Assembly: GCF_000499845.2 (NCBI RefSeq)
Contig: NC_023758.2
Span: 13,610,427 to 13,674,426 of the forward strand
Length of the DNA: 64,000 nt
Direction: 5' to 3'
Origin: Phaseolus vulgaris
Taxonomy: Eukaryota > Streptophyta > Magnoliopsida > Fabales > Fabaceae
Below the pieces are notes generated by a model. It saw nothing but the letters and a program-made list of their open reading frames with translations. It had not been told where the DNA came from and did not search any database. Positions 31,163 to 43,828 of the stretch are shown one piece after another. The position numbers were made by a program, and so were the translations under genes. Position 1 is the first letter of the stretch, and each line of letters opens with the position of its first letter.

Positions 31163-32596
31163 CTTCTTCTTCTTGATCTCCATCATACTCCCCGGGTTGG
31201 AGAGAATTCGACCACGAATTCTGAAGACCTACAAAAAAAGGAGTTAGATCACTGATATTAAAGGTATGACTACCAAGAAACGTATCAGGCATATTTAACT
31301 CATAAGAATTATCATTAATCCTCTTTAGGACTTGAAAAGGTCCATCACCACGAGGCATAAGTTTGGACTTCCTTTGATTAGGAGAACGATCATTTCTAAA
31401 GTGAAGCCAAACCCAATCACCAATATCAAACAATAATGTTTTTCTCCTTTTGTTGGCATGTTCAGCATACTTGCCAACTTTCTTCTCAATTCGTAACTTG
31501 ATGTCATTATGCAAATCTTTTATAAAAGAAGCCTTTTCAGAGCCATCATTGCATAATACATCAAGTATAGGAATAGGAAGAAGATCAAGAGGTGTTAGGG
31601 GGTTGAACCCATACACAACCTCAAAAGGAGAATGGGATGTGGTAGAATTTACTACTCTATTATAAGCAAACTCAACATGTGGTAGTAAATTCTCCCAAAC
31701 CCTTGGATTCCCATAAATAAAGCATCGTAACATTTGGCTCAAAGTTCGATTGACCACTTCAGTTTGACCATCAGTTTGGGGGTGGCAAGTAGTAGAAAAT
31801 AAAAGTTTAGTGCCAAGTTTCCCCCACAAGGTCTTCCAAAAGTGACTCAAGAACTTGGAATCTCTATCGGATACTATACTTCTAGGAAGTCCATGTAAAC
31901 GAACAACTTCCTTAAAGAAGAGATTTGCAATATGACACGCATCATCCACTTTGTGGCAAGGAATAAAATGAGCCATTTTTTGAAAAACGATCCACTACCA
32001 CATAGATGGAATCCTTACCCTTTGATGTCTTGGGTAGTCCTAAGATGAAATCCATAGAAATATCAACCCAAGGCATTGAAGGGATAGGAAGAGGGGTATA
32101 TAAACCATAGGGTTGCACTCTAGATTTAGCCTTACGACATGCAATACATTTATCACACAAGTTATGAACACATTTACGCATATGAGGCCAAAAGAAATGC
32201 TCATGTAAAACATGTAAAGTTTTGGCTACCCCAAAATGTCCCATTAATCCAGCCTCATGTGCTTCTCTAACAAGAGATTGTCTAATAGAGCTTTGGGGCA
32301 CACAAAGTCTTTTACCTTTAAAAAGAAACCCATCTTGTATAAAAAAAATCTTTGTGTCCTCCCTTAGCACACTCTTGATAGATAAGAGAAAAATCAAGGT
32401 CATCATGATAAAGTTCCTTGATGTGATCAAACCCAAGATATTGGGTACCTAAAAGATTGAACAAGGTATAACGTCTAGAAAGTGCATCTGCCACAATATT
32501 AATTTTTCCTTGCTTGTGTTTGATCACATAAGGAAATTGCTCAAGGAATTCCACCCACTTAGCATGCCTCTTATTGAGCTTGTTTTGGCTTTTCAA
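31023..32596 (-). pseudogene. Gypsy integrase and C-terminal tail (nested element)
   Basis: Minus strand from about 32596. RNase H tail and spacer ([16 protein letters not shown]), then the HHCC zinc motif ([11 protein letters not shown] ... H, CDKCIAC), then the integrase core with Asp in [13 protein letters not shown], Asp in IVSDRDSKFLSHFW and Glu in DGQTEVVNRTL. The C-terminal part has GDGPFQVLKRINDNSYEL and SHTFNISDLTPF, then an acidic stretch and QRITRSKAKELGSRLQ, ending in the LTR. The ORF is split by a frameshift near 31960. It would catalyse strand transfer of the element DNA. Confidence 0.82.
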
Positions 32597-33723
32597 ATAT
32601 TTAAAGATTCATGATCACTATGAATCACAAATTCTTTAGGAAAAAGATAATGTTGCCAAGTATACAAAGCTCTAACAAGTGCATATAATTCTTTATCATA
32701 AGTGGAATAATTGAGATGACTACCTTTCATTTTCTCACTAAAATAAGCTATGGGGTGGCCCTCTTGAAGGAGAACAACCACAATGCCTATATTCGAAGCA
32801 TCACATTCTATCTCAAATGTTTTAGTAAAATTAGGAAGGGCTAATATGGGAGCATTAGTTAATCTTTCTTTCAAAATGTCAAAAGCTTTTTGTTGCTCTT
32901 CTCCCCACTTAAAAACCACATCCTTTTTTACAATGTCATTGAGAGGTGCGGCAATTGTACCAAAGTCTTTCACAAACCTTCTATAAAAAGAAGCAAGGCC
33001 ATGAAAGCTTCGTACATCCTTCACATTGGTGGGTGTTGGCCACTTTAGAATTGCTACAACCTTTGATTGATCTACATGCACCCCTTTAACACTTACAACA
33101 AACCCTAGGAATTCTATATGATCAAGTGCAAACATACATTTAGCAAGGTTAGTATACAAATGTTCTTTCCTAAGGGTTTCTAACACTTGTCTAACATGCA
33201 TCTTATGGTCACCCAAAGACAAGCTATAAATGAGGATATCATCAAAATAAACAACCACAAACTTGCCAATGAATGGTCTTAAAACATGATGCATGAGACG
33301 CATGAATGTACTTGGTGCATTAGTTAAACCAAAAGGCATAACTAACCACTCATACAAGCCAAAGTTGGTCTTAAAAGTGGTTTTCCATTCATCTCCCGGT
33401 TTAATACGAATTTTATTATACCCACTTTTAAGATCAATTTTGGTAAAAATTTGTGAACCATGCAATTCATTCAACAAATCATCTAGCCTAGGGATGGGAT
33501 GCCTATATTTGATTGTAATGTTGTTTATGGCCCTACAATCGGAACACATCCTCCATGACCCATCCTTTTTAGGGACAAGTATGATAGGCATGGCACAAGG
33601 GCTCACACTATCTTGAACCCACCCTTTGGCAATTAACTCTTCTACTTGTTGGCGAATTTCTCTAGTTTCACTTGAGTTGGTCCTATATGCGGGACGATTT
33701 GGTAAAGAAGATCCTAGAATTAA
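32593..33723 (-). pseudogene. Gypsy reverse transcriptase and RNase H (nested element)
   Basis: Minus strand: [52 protein letters not shown] and the catalytic [13 protein letters not shown] (YxDD) are intact in one 337-residue frame (33606-32593). The connection and RNase H follow ([25 protein letters not shown]). A TAA at 32593 and frame changes upstream (33610-33720) break the polyprotein. Confidence 0.85.
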
Positions 33724-33747
33724 ATCAATTTGGTTTTCAATCCCTCT

Positions 33748-34437
33748 TCAAGATGAAAGTCCTTTAGGAGGATCTTGAAACACATCATGAAATTCTTCTA
33801 CCAAATTATCCAAATAATGTGGACTATCCTCAAGTTTTTCGCACTCAAGAGGTCTAGGAATAGCCAAAAAAATAGGATTGTGAGAAACTATTACCTTGTT
33901 GACTGCATGGCTAGAGATAAGAAGAGCCTTCTTAGAACTTTTTGTATTTTCACTCTCCCTCTTTTTCTTCATAAGAATTTGGTCCTCATGGACTTCTCTT
34001 GGAGAGAGAGATTTTAATATGACCTTGTGTCCATGGAAGTCAAAAGGTAGTTTATTGGTAAAGCCATCATGAAAAACTTTTCTATCAAATTTTCATGGCC
34101 TACCTAAAAGAACATGTGTAGCTTCCATTGGCACAACATCACACAAGACCTCATCTTTGTATTTACCAATAGAGAAATTTATGAGGACTTGTTTGTTAAC
34201 AATGATCTCTCCCACCTCACTTAACCATTGTAATTTGTAGGGCTTTGTATGAGAGATAGTAGACAATCGAAGCTTATCTACTACTATTGTACTAGCCACA
34301 TTGGCACAATTACCCCCATCCACTATCAAAGAACAAACGTTGTTTTGGATGAGACATCTTGTATGAAAAATATTTTCTCTTTGACTTTCATCAAAGGGTA
34401 GCAAAACTTGACCAAGAAGACGTCTCACAACCAACAA
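33748..34437 (-). pseudogene. Gypsy protease region (nested element)
   Basis: 34437-34093 has LIVDGGNCANVAS, where D-G-G stands at the usual D-S/T-G aspartic protease site, and ends EATHVLLGRP. A linker toward reverse transcriptase follows (33972-33748, VEEFHDVFQDPPKGL). Stops near 34090 and 33748 interrupt it. Confidence 0.7.
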
Positions 34438-34499
34438 ATCTCCTTCAAGTGGACTATCGCTCTCATGCTCACTTGATGGCCTATAAGGTGAAGAATGCC

Positions 34500-35651
34500 T
34501 AGATGAATCAGAATCATGCCACTAACTACTATGCCATTATGCACATACATATTCCTTTTAGAAGGACAATTAGAAGCAATGTGACCATAGCCCAAACATT
34601 TAAAGCATTTCTTACTAGATGATTTGATTGGTGATTTAGGAGTAGAAGTATAAGGCTTAGACTCCTTAGGTTTGAAAGAAGGATCCTTAGAAGGAATTTT
34701 TGAAAAAGTTTTTTTATTTTTTCAAGAGTTGTTGTAGTAACCATCATTGGGAGAGTTTTTGAAAGCATTTTTCTTTGCAAGTTAGGATTCAACCTTTATT
34801 GTAAGGTGAACCAAAGATCCCAAAGATGAATACACTTTTAGTTCAACAACATCTTGAATATCCCTTCTTAAACCACTCACAAACCTAGCTATCATAGCTT
34901 CCTCACTCTCATCCATGTTTACTTTAAGTAAAAGCGTTTCTAACTCCTTAAAATAAGCATCCACACTTAGTGTGCTTTGTTGAAACCGTTGGAGCTTCAA
35001 CAATAGGTCTTTCCTAAAGTGTGGTGGTACGAATCTAAGGCGCATACACTCTTTCAAATCGTTCCAAGAGACCACAGGAGGTCTCTTGTTATAGCCAATG
35101 TCCATTACAATACTATGCCACCATTTCATGGCATAATCTATGAATTCTAAAGAGGCTATTTTCACCTTTTGGTCATCATTGACCTCATAGGCTTTAAAAA
35201 TTTGTTCACATTAAGCCTCCCAATCTAAATACATATTAGGATCACTATCACCACTAAAGCTAGGTACTTTTACAAAAGGAAGTTGAGGCTTTGCTTCTTG
35301 GTGATGTCTTTGTTCACGGTGATGGCTCTCTCCATGAGAATGATGGTGATGCCTCCTTCTTCTATAATCTTCTCCATGGCCGTGAGCATTGGAAGAATCT
35401 TTGGAAGAATGTCTAGGAGAATGATGTCTTCCATGGAAGGAATGTGAGGATCTTTCGTGCTTCAATTCAAGTTTTGCTAATCTCTCCAATTTTAGCATTA
35501 CATCATCTTTGATTGCTAATCTATCTTCCGACTTTTGCATAGCTTCATCTTTGAGAGCAAGGGCCTGTTTTGCTTCTTTTAACTCATTAAGAACATAAGC
35601 CTTATGAGTAGAATGTGGTTTGGAAGATTCAGCACTTGAATATGTATCCAT
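34500..35651 (-). pseudogene. Gypsy gag (nested element)
   Basis: Start at 35651 (MDTYSSAESSKPHSTHKAY) is preferred over an upstream Met because the related fragment at 41786 begins the same way. A Lys/Glu-rich helix, a His/Arg-rich stretch (RRRRHHHHSHGESHHREQRH) and PFVKVPSFSGDSDPNMYLDW follow, then a stop near 35211. The gag core continues 35165-34782 (WNDLKECMRLRFVPPHFRKD). The CCHC knuckle, CFKCLGYGHIASNC, lies in a shifted frame near 34600-34560. Two or more frame breaks. Confidence 0.78.
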
Positions 35652-35719
35652 TGGACAAAGAAAACAACAAACACAATAGCAAACAATATTAAGAAAAAAC
35701 AAGGTTAGCAAATGGAACA

Positions 35720-36862
35720 ATTATAGGGATGTACTGAAAATTAAAAGTCACTCAAGTCACTCCAAGAAAGAATACTTCCCTCAACCAATCTGCTCTTGAG
35801 GTCTTGTAACTCTCAAATGAAATATGTCAAAGCAAAAGCACTCTTTCTCAAAGTCAATACACCACAAAACTTAAGCAAGAAAATGTGTAAACAAGAAAGG
35901 CTATATCAAAAGGAATACAAGATATATGACAAACTCAAAGAATAGTGAAGAAAAGACAAGCAAGAAAAATAAGGTACTCAATTAAATGATGGCACACAAA
36001 AGAAACCTAAAGAAAAGCACTAGAATAGATGAAGAAAACAAAAACAGAACTACTGGAATTTTATTTTTTTTTATAAACTGTGCGTGACTTTACAGATTTA
36101 TCTGGAACTGTATAATGCAAACTGGATTATGAAATTTAAACCACAGAAAGAGATCTTATCTCAACAATGGCACTGGAATTACACAAAAACAGTAAGCCAA
36201 TTAATTGTGATAAATTTTGCAAAATCACTGCCAGATTACCGTATTTTTTGTGCTAGAGTTACACACTGGACGTATTTCATTTATCATTATTTTTGTACTT
36301 GGAATTTTGATGTACTTCTTTTTTCTACTTTTTTATAACACTTTCACGAACTCAAATCCATAATTTCATAAATTTCCAGTAAGCAAATAAATTGCAATAA
36401 ATCGAAACAGTCAGCACGTTTTCAAGAAAACAGAGAAAACCTAACTAGAATGAAAAACAGAATTAAGAACTTCAAAAGACATAATAGAAGTGATGTTTAA
36501 GAACTTGTATAGGTCTATTACACAAGTATGAACTCAAAACTAAAAAGAAAAAGCACCAAAGGATAAAAAAAACAAACACATAAATCTGTACTCAAAACAA
36601 AATCAAGACACCAAAATTACGAACAAAATGACTACAAAGAATTGATAACATTTTTGGAGAAACATGACTTTGACAAAACTTATAAGGATTCAAAAATCAA
36701 AATGAAATAAACAAAATGTAATAAGAACAAGAAAACAACAAGAAATACTCAAAAATAAACCTAAAACAGAAAGGTAACAACAAGAATGTAAAGTTCTTGA
36801 ATTAAAAGAGCTAAAACAACTCAAACATACACAAGAACAAACCTAAGACTCATGATACCACA
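35720..36862 (-). other. 5' leader of the nested gypsy element
   Basis: A-rich on the plus strand, non-coding, between the primer site and gag. Confidence 0.6.
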
Positions 36863-37826
36863 TGATATGATATCAATAACATGATAGAGATATAATATGA
36901 ACATGTTATGGATTCACAAGAGTTGGAATATGATTAGGCACTTTTTAAGAATTGGATCAATGTTCTTAACCATCAAGAACTCACCAAAAAATAAGTAACC
37001 AAGCCAAACTCATATAGAAACCCATAATATGGCATATGAACCGATTAAAACACAAAAGATCACAAATGAACCGATTAAAACACAAGGAAACACAACAAAA
37101 ACCACAAGATCAACAAACTAGAAGGAACTACCAAATGAAAACACAAAATAAGCAAGTTCTACCGATTGAAATGACTAGAAACAACAAAGACATGTTTAAG
37201 AGTTTGTTTTGAAATGGAAATGGATGAAGAAGATGAAAAGAACTAGGAAACTTATGTGGTTGTAGCTCTTGGATATGTGCACGCCACTTGAAGGATGAAA
37301 GGCTTCAAGATGAGTGTAGTTGCCGCCACTTGAGAGTCCAAGAATGCACTCAAGATAAGACTAGAAGAGTAGAAGACACAAGTCTCTCTCAATTCACTCA
37401 CCAATTTGGGAGAGGTTCTTTACTCAACAATTAATTCTATCATTTCAAAGACTCAAGCCCTCCTTTTATAGGAGAAAGGACCGGTCACTTACTACAAAGA
37501 AGCTTACAAGAGAAGCTTTACAAGGTAGCCTATAACTCTTCCACTTCTAGCGCCTAAAATGGAGAGTGAAGAGGCAACTTCTAGATTTTTCCTAAAGCTA
37601 ACGCCTATAGATGCTATACACAAGAGGTGTCTTAGGTTTCCCTCTTTAGCACATTCCTAAACACTACTTTGTATTTTAAATTTTATACAAAAGAAACTAC
37701 AAAAAGAGAAAACATTTGAATCCTACTTCCTAACTCTTTAGCTTTGCTCCTTGTAATCCTTTGAGGTAAAAAGGATGATGAGCTAATATGTCTTTGAACA
37801 TTTTCAACTTCAACCTCATTCTCTTT
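36863..37826 (-). repeat. 5' LTR of the nested gypsy element
   Basis: Matches 30209-31162, homologous from 36863 to about 37820. Plus-strand 36863-36954 is the 92-bp sequence whose inverted copy follows at 37827-37918. Confidence 0.8.
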
Positions 37827-37918
37827 CAATTCTTAAAAAGTGCCTAATCATATTCCAACTCTTGTGAATCCATAACATGTTCATATTATATCTCTATCAT
37901 GTTATTGATATCATATCA
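37827..37918 (-). repeat. Extra 92-bp terminal inverted copy
   Basis: A perfect reverse complement of 36863-36954 over all 92 bases. It lies between the LTR start and the target-site duplication, so it was part of the DNA that integrated. The opposite end of the element (30209) has the matching terminus, lacking 8 bases. See findings. Confidence 0.85.
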
Positions 37919-38018
37919 TTAAGGGTATTCTGAAATGGGTTCCTAAGGAGCCTCATGATTATTGGAAATACATTAACACCTATGGACCCAAATTCACAAG
38001 GGGACCAGATCTAGCAAC

Positions 38019-40964
38019 TTGATTTTGTTTCTTTTGTACGGTTGTTTGGAGAGAAAACAACACCTATGGTATCTAGATAGTGGTTGTTCAAAACATATGA
38101 CAGGTGATGCATCCAGGTTCATCAGCATTTCTCTCAAACCAGATGGTCATGTAACCTACAGTGACAATAACAAGAGAAAAATTCTTGGCAAAGGTACAAT
38201 AGGTAACGAAAGTAGTTTGCTTATTCATGATGTGCTCTATGTTGAAGGTTTGAAGCACATCTTGCTCAGCATTAGTCAGCTATGTGATAGAGGTTATCAA
38301 GTGACCTTTAGTACCAATTCATAATTCAAAGGATGTTCTTCTCATTGGTAAGAGATCTAACAACATTTATATGCTTGATATATCTAGTCATTCTTCAATA
38401 GGTTGTTTTCTATCAAAGCATGAGGAATCATGGCTTTGGCATAGAAAGTTTGCTCATATTCGTATGAATCATTTAAATAAGCTTGTATCAAATGAACTTG
38501 TCTATGGCTTACCCAAACTCAAATTTGAAAAAGAACATGTGTGTGAAGCATGTCAAAGGGGGAAACAAACTAGAAAATCTTTTTCTTTGAAAAACGGTGT
38601 TTCAACTTCAAAACCCCTTGAACTTTTGCACATGGATCTTTTCGATCCTTCTAGGACTATGAGTCTTGGAGGAAATCTATACGGTCTTGTTGTTGTAGAT
38701 GACTTTTCCATGTACACTTGGACACTTTTTCTACACACAAAGAAGGAAGCATATTTAGAATTTAAGAAGCTTGCAAGGAAACTTCAGAATACATGTTGCA
38801 GCAACAGAGGATCAATAAGAAGTGATCATGGAGGGGAGTTTCAAAATGATCATTAGCCTCTGCAATAAGTTAGGGATTTCTCATAACTTCTCTGCACCAA
38901 GAACACCCCAACACAATGGTGTGGTGGAGAGAAAGAACAGGTCTCTAGAAGAGCTTGCAAGGACTATCCTAAATGACTATGGCCTACCAAAATGCTTCTG
39001 GGCTGATGCTGTGAACACTGCCTGCTACATGATTAATTCAACCTATTCTGAAGAAAACTCCTTATGAGTTGCTGAATGGGAGAAAGCTAAACGTGAGCCA
39101 CCTAAAAGTCTTTGCTTGTAAGTGTTATATCCCTAACAATGGCAAAGAAAGCTTAGGTAAGTTTGATGCTAAGTCCGATAAAGGTATCTTTATTGGTTAC
39201 TCTCTTAATAGCCATGCTTATAGGGTCTTCAATAAAAAGCTTATGACTGTTGAGGAGTCTATTCATGTTATTTTTTATGAGACTAACAATTGTGAACAGG
39301 TTGCAGCTAAGATCAATACAGATGAGGAAGATCAAAACATCTTTTTAAAGAATCTTGACAGCAACACAAAAATTCAACCGATTGAAAATCTGCAGCAGGA
39401 GGATCTGCCAAAAGACTGGAAGGTTCCTAGGGATCTGTCTATTGACAACATCATAGGTCAAATCCACAAAGAAGTTTCCACCAGAAGGCATATGGCAGAA
39501 CTTAAGTAGTTTGTAAGGAATGAAGTCTGGACTCTTGTTCCAAAAACCAATCAAATGAATGTGATAGGTACCAAGTGGGTGTTTAAAAACAAATATGATG
39601 ACTCAGGCATCATTACAAGAAACAAAGCGAGACTCGTGGCCAAAGGATACAATCAAGTAGAAGGAATCGATTATGATGAAACCTTCACACCTGTTGCTAG
39701 GTTGGAAGTGGTAAGAGTGTTATTAGCTTTTGCTTGTATGAGTGGTTTCAAATTGTTTCAGATGGATGTGAAAAGTGCATTTCTCAATGGAATCGTGAAT
39801 AAGGAGATATATGTCTCACAACCACCTGGCTTTGAAGATCATAAGCATCCAGAGTATGTATACAAGCTTAAGAAAGCATTGTATGGCCTCAAACAAGCTT
39901 TGCATCAATGGAATGAAAGGCTAAGTCTTTTTCTTTTATCTCATGAGTATGAAAGAGGTAAGGTAGATAAGACTTTGTTCATTAAGAAAGTTGGAACTGA
40001 TATTATTTTAGTACAAATATACGTAGATGATATTGTGTTTGGCTCGTCTAATGTAAAACTTTGTGAGGACTTTGTCAAAGCTATGCAGGGGGAGTTCGAA
40101 ATGTCAATGATGGGAGAGCTCTCATTCTTTCTCGGTCTACAAGTTAAACAGTCCAAAGAAGAAATCTTCATATGCCAATCAAAGTATTGCAAAGACATCC
40201 TTAAGAAGTTCATGATGGAAGCATGTAAAGCAGCAACAACTCCAATGTCAACAAATTGCTATTTAGAGGCCGATGGACCAGAGGTTAATCAAACCATGTA
40301 TAGGGGTTTAATAGGTTCTCTTCTTTTATCTAACTGCAAGAAGACCATACATTATGTTTGTTGTGTGTCTTTGTGCTAGATTCCAGTCCTGCCCCAAGGA
40401 ATCATATCTCAAAGCTACAAAGAGGATCCTGAAATATCTAAAAGGCACAATATCCATGGGCTTATGGTATCTCTCTCTCCTATACATTTGGTAGGTTATT
40501 CTAATTCGGACTTTACAGGTTGCAAATTAGATAGGAAGAGTACAAGTGGAACATGCCACTTGCTTGGATCAAGCCTCATTTCATGGCATAGTAATAAGCA
40601 AGCGTGTGTAGCTTTATCCACTGTTGAAGCTGAATATATAGTCGTTGGTAGCTGTTGTGCACAGATTCTATGGATCAAACAACAACTTGAAGATTTTGGA
40701 TTAAAGATTAGCAAAGTTCCTCTTCTATGTGACAACACAAGTGCCATTAACTTGACAAAGAATCATATCCAACACTCAAGGACAAAGCACATTGAAATAA
40801 GACACCACTTCATTTGTGATCATATAACTAATGGAGATTGTGAAATCAAGTTCGTTTCCACAGAAAGACAACTTGCTGATATCTTCACCAAACCTTTATC
40901 CAAGGATAGGTACTATTCTCTACGAAATGCATTGGGAATTCTTGAAATACATGCTTTATCTTAG
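38019..40964 (+). pseudogene. Copia (SIRE-type) pol of element C
   Basis: Order on the plus strand: protease LDSGCSKHMTGD (near 38077), pre-integrase SWLWHRKFAHIRMNHL, zinc CEACQRGKQ, integrase with Asp in LLHMDLFDPS, Asp in SIRSDHGGEF and Glu in PQHNGVVERKNR. Reverse transcriptase follows: GTKWVFKNKYDDSGI, LFQMDVKSAFLNG, and IYVDDIVFGSSN (YVDD). RNase H is 40464-40964 ([42 protein letters not shown]). Frame breaks lie near 38324, 38856, 39067, 39509 and 40379, but motifs are nearly all present, so decay is modest. A purine tract AAATAGGGGGAGAAAGG follows near 41000. Confidence 0.85.
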
Positions 40965-41204
40965 TTATGTCTTCTTTTGATTTGTTTATTTCATGAGACA
41001 AATAGGGGGAGAAAGGTTGTTGGGAGCTGTAATGTTCTCAATTATGTTAAACTGCTTTTAGTTTTGGAGTTTTAAAACTGCTGCTTTCTGGTTTACATTT
41101 TTTCAACCGGTTATCTTTGTATTATTATCGACTGTTCTTATGCAGGTTCTGCTAATTTTGAAATCTGATATACAGTGCATATCTGTTTAGACTAGACTAT
41201 TTTG
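40965..41204 (+). other. 3' non-coding tail of element C
   Basis: Includes the pol-distal purine tract (about 41000) and a single palindrome-like CAACCGGTTATC near 41105. Cut off by gypsy sequence. Confidence 0.55.
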
Positions 41205-41795
41205 TGTTTGTTCATTCCTATAGTAAGGAGGAACAAACCGTGCACGCATGCGTTCCTTGAAATCATACCAAGAGACCACAACTGACCTCTTGCTCAAACC
41301 AATGTCCATTAAAACTTTATGTCACCACTGCATGGCATAATCTAAAAATTCTAGGGAAGTTAACTTAACCTTTTGGTCCTCTTGAACCTCATACACATTA
41401 AAGACTTATTCTTTTTTAGCTTCCCATCCTAAATACTAATTGCGATCACTTTCCCATCTAAAACTAGGTAATTTAATAAAAGGAAAAGAAGGCTTTGGTG
41501 GTGGGTGTTGATGGCGCCTCTCTTTAAAGTTATGCACTCTCAAATCTTGATCTTCTTCTTGAATCCCATAATGTGTGTCACTTCTAGTACATCTTCTCGA
41601 TTCCCATCTCTTTTCTCTAGTTTGTCTCTCTTGAGCCTCTTCTAATCTTTGCAACCTTTCCACTAATTGCCTCATTTCCTCTTCTTTTTGGGCCAAAGTC
41701 CTCTTAGTGTCCGCAAGCTCTCCCAAAAGATATGCCTTTTGAGAAGATTGTGGCTTTGAAGATTCACCTGAAGACAAATGAGCCATAATTTTCAC
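41205..41795 (-). pseudogene. Gag 5' part of the second gypsy fragment
   Basis: From 41795 on the minus strand; the Met at 41786 (MAHLSSGESSKPQSSQKAYL) is the likely start. It parallels the nested element's gag (MDTYSSAESSKP). A Glu/Arg-rich helix and PFIKLPSF follow, then a stop near 41436. Diverged gag core continues to a RARFVPPYYR-like end at about 41205. Confidence 0.65.
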
Positions 41796-42846
41796 ACAAA
41801 AAAAACAAACAATTAGTGAAAAATAACAATCTTATCCACTTACTCACTTGTATCACTCAGCTATTTAGTAAAGGAGGAAAAATTGTAATGCACTCAAGAA
41901 AGATTTGCAGTCTAAAAACAAGGTTTACACTTGGTGGTAAACACTTCAAGTGAAAGATGGCAAAGCTCTTACACTTGTTCACCAAAGATCACCGCAACAA
42001 AACTTAAGAAAGATTTAAAAGACAAGCAAGCAAAGCTTAAAAGAAAGAAAGTTAAACCAAATGGGAAAAAAGATAGTGACAAAACTTTAGAGAAGACAAA
42101 CAAGAAAAACACTCAAAAAAAAGACTCAAAGAAACTTACTTCAACTTTAATTTTGAAGGTTTGGATGTCCATAGAAATTGTTAAAGCAAGAAGGATTAAA
42201 TTCCACAAGTATGAACACAATTTTCCATATACTTAGAATCCTCTTTAGTAATTTGTAAAGTGAAAGTTGAAATGTGAATGCTCTCAGTTTTGTTTTTATG
42301 GATCCAAAAGTTCCATATCCTTTTTGCAAACATTTTTTTTTTCATTTCACTTTTCAATTTTCGAAAAAAAAAAAGATGTTGGGTTTGGATTCAAATCATA
42401 GGAACACTTGCATTCTATGTTTGGAATTAAATCAACCACTACTCAAATAACTTCTAATTTGTTTTTAACTCTTCACAATTAAAATCAAAATAAGTAGAAA
42501 GGAATTAAGATTCCTAGAACACTAAGAACATAAGACTCAAACAAAAGAGGTAAGGAAAAAAAATTGACAAAAAAAAAATTCAAAAGCAAAATTAAAGTGC
42601 TTAATGAATAAAAAGCGGAATTATAAATGAAAAGGAATTAAAAGGCAAAATTTAAATTGCTTGAAGATAAAAAGAATTTCGTATAGATCTAGAACGACCC
42701 TCACAAATTGTAAAAACTAATTTGTTTAGAATGAATCGAATTAAGGCTATAACATCATCAACAAGAATTAAAATGTGCTGAAAATTAAAGGCAGAAATCA
42801 ACTCAACAAAGATAAGCACAATTAAAACCATGCTCTGAATACCACA

Positions 42847-43823
42847 TGATGTGAGTTGATTTTAGGATTGCATATTTTTAGTGGTTGCTCTTTGTTTATG
42901 ATTTTTTATTTTTAGAAATGTAAGGTGAGAACCCAAATAAGATCTCCATTGGACACGAACTTAACCAAGTGGTCAAGTAAGTGTAAGGTTCACTTCTAGA
43001 GGGCAAAGAGAAAAACACAATTAAATGCTGACAATGATGCAATGGTGTGGAATTGAAGATAATAAGGCAACGATAACCAAAAATTTAAGAGAAAAATATG
43101 AAAGTATAAAGAGGAATGGAAATGGAGGGCACAAAGAAAGATTAAAAAAAGGAATAGTTGAAGAGAGCTTATGGAAGAAAGAAAGATGTCACGCCACTTG
43201 GAGAACAGAGGACTCCAAGATCAATGGTGCAAAGAGCCGCCACTTGAGATGTTACCCACCCAAGATAAGACCCAAAAAATGAGAGCTCACAAGTCTCACA
43301 AAATTACTCCTGCAAAGTTTCTTTACTATTCCATTTCAATGTCTCATACATGGAGGAAGGCACCCTTCATATAGGAAGGAGTTACTTGGAGGGCAAGATG
43401 AGTGAAGGGTAGAATGGGAGGGAAGAGGGGTTGCCTAGGGTGTTGACCATGGTCAAAACCGCACCTTAGGCCTAGCTTCTAGAAGTTAGGTTAAAACCAT
43501 ATATCTAGGTGCATGTGTCATGAAAAGTGGGCTTGGCACAAGCTCATTTTGCTAAGTACACTCCTATGTATGCTATGTAAACTTACTCTAGCTTATTCTT
43601 CTATTTGGACCCCTAAAGTGAGCCTAATTTATTTACAACATCTTTGTCTTGTAAAAAGACTAGAAGAAAGAACATTTGATGTTCTGGTTTATGCCCAGTT
43701 CTTCTTCAATTGAGGTCCTTCTGGTATTTGGTGGGACCTTGTCTTAAATGATAAGATGTCTGATCACATTGTGAATTGTCTCTTGAGTCCTTGGTCATCT
43801 ACTTGGCTACTAGGATTGTATCA
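42847..43823 (-). repeat. LTR of the second gypsy fragment (977 bp)
   Basis: TG...CA ends on either strand. It shares a phrase with the nested element's LTR (CACGCCACTTGGAG near 43190 versus CACGCCACTTGAAGG near 30620), so it is a related subfamily. Confidence 0.6.
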
Positions 43824-43828
43824 TTAGC

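Larger units (their letters stand above)
30209..37918 (-). mobile_element. Nested Ty3/gypsy element (CRM-like), 7710 bp
   Basis: Inserted in gag C with target duplication CTAAG (30204-30208) / TTAAG (37919-37923). Minus-strand order: 5' LTR (37918-36863), primer site TGGTATCATGAGTC (near 36850-36860), gag, protease, reverse transcriptase, RNase H, integrase, 3' LTR (31162-30209). The two LTR copies differ by an 8-bp deletion and few substitutions, so the insertion is fairly young. The ORF end runs into the 3' LTR. That trait, and the lack of an obvious classical chromodomain, are known for the CRM (centromeric) clade, so I call it CRM-like. Confidence 0.85.
28099..41204 (+). mobile_element. 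SIRE-type copia element C, split by a nested gypsy element
   Basis: LTR 28099-29184, gag 29251-30208, gypsy insertion 30209-37918, then the rest of gag and pol 37919-40964 and 3' non-coding sequence to about 41204. There a second gypsy fragment cuts it off, and its own 3' LTR is not found. Removing the insertion restores the conserved gag sequence across the junction, with a 5-bp duplication (CTAAG/TTAAG). Confidence 0.82.
41205..43823 (-). mobile_element. Second gypsy fragment (same lineage as the nested element)
   Basis: Minus strand: 5' LTR 43823-42847 (starts TGATACAATCC, ends CTCACATCA), primer site TGGTATTCAGAGC (near 42833-42845), leader, then the first part of gag, broken off at about 41205. 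Everything downstream of gag is missing. It separates element C from element D. Confidence 0.72.

Noticed and set aside
36863..37918. A foldback/MITE-type DNA transposon bounded by 92-bp inverted repeats
   Set aside because: The enclosed sequence is the LTR of the gypsy element, its homologue at 30209-31162 lacks the second inverted copy, and no target duplication flanks 36863.
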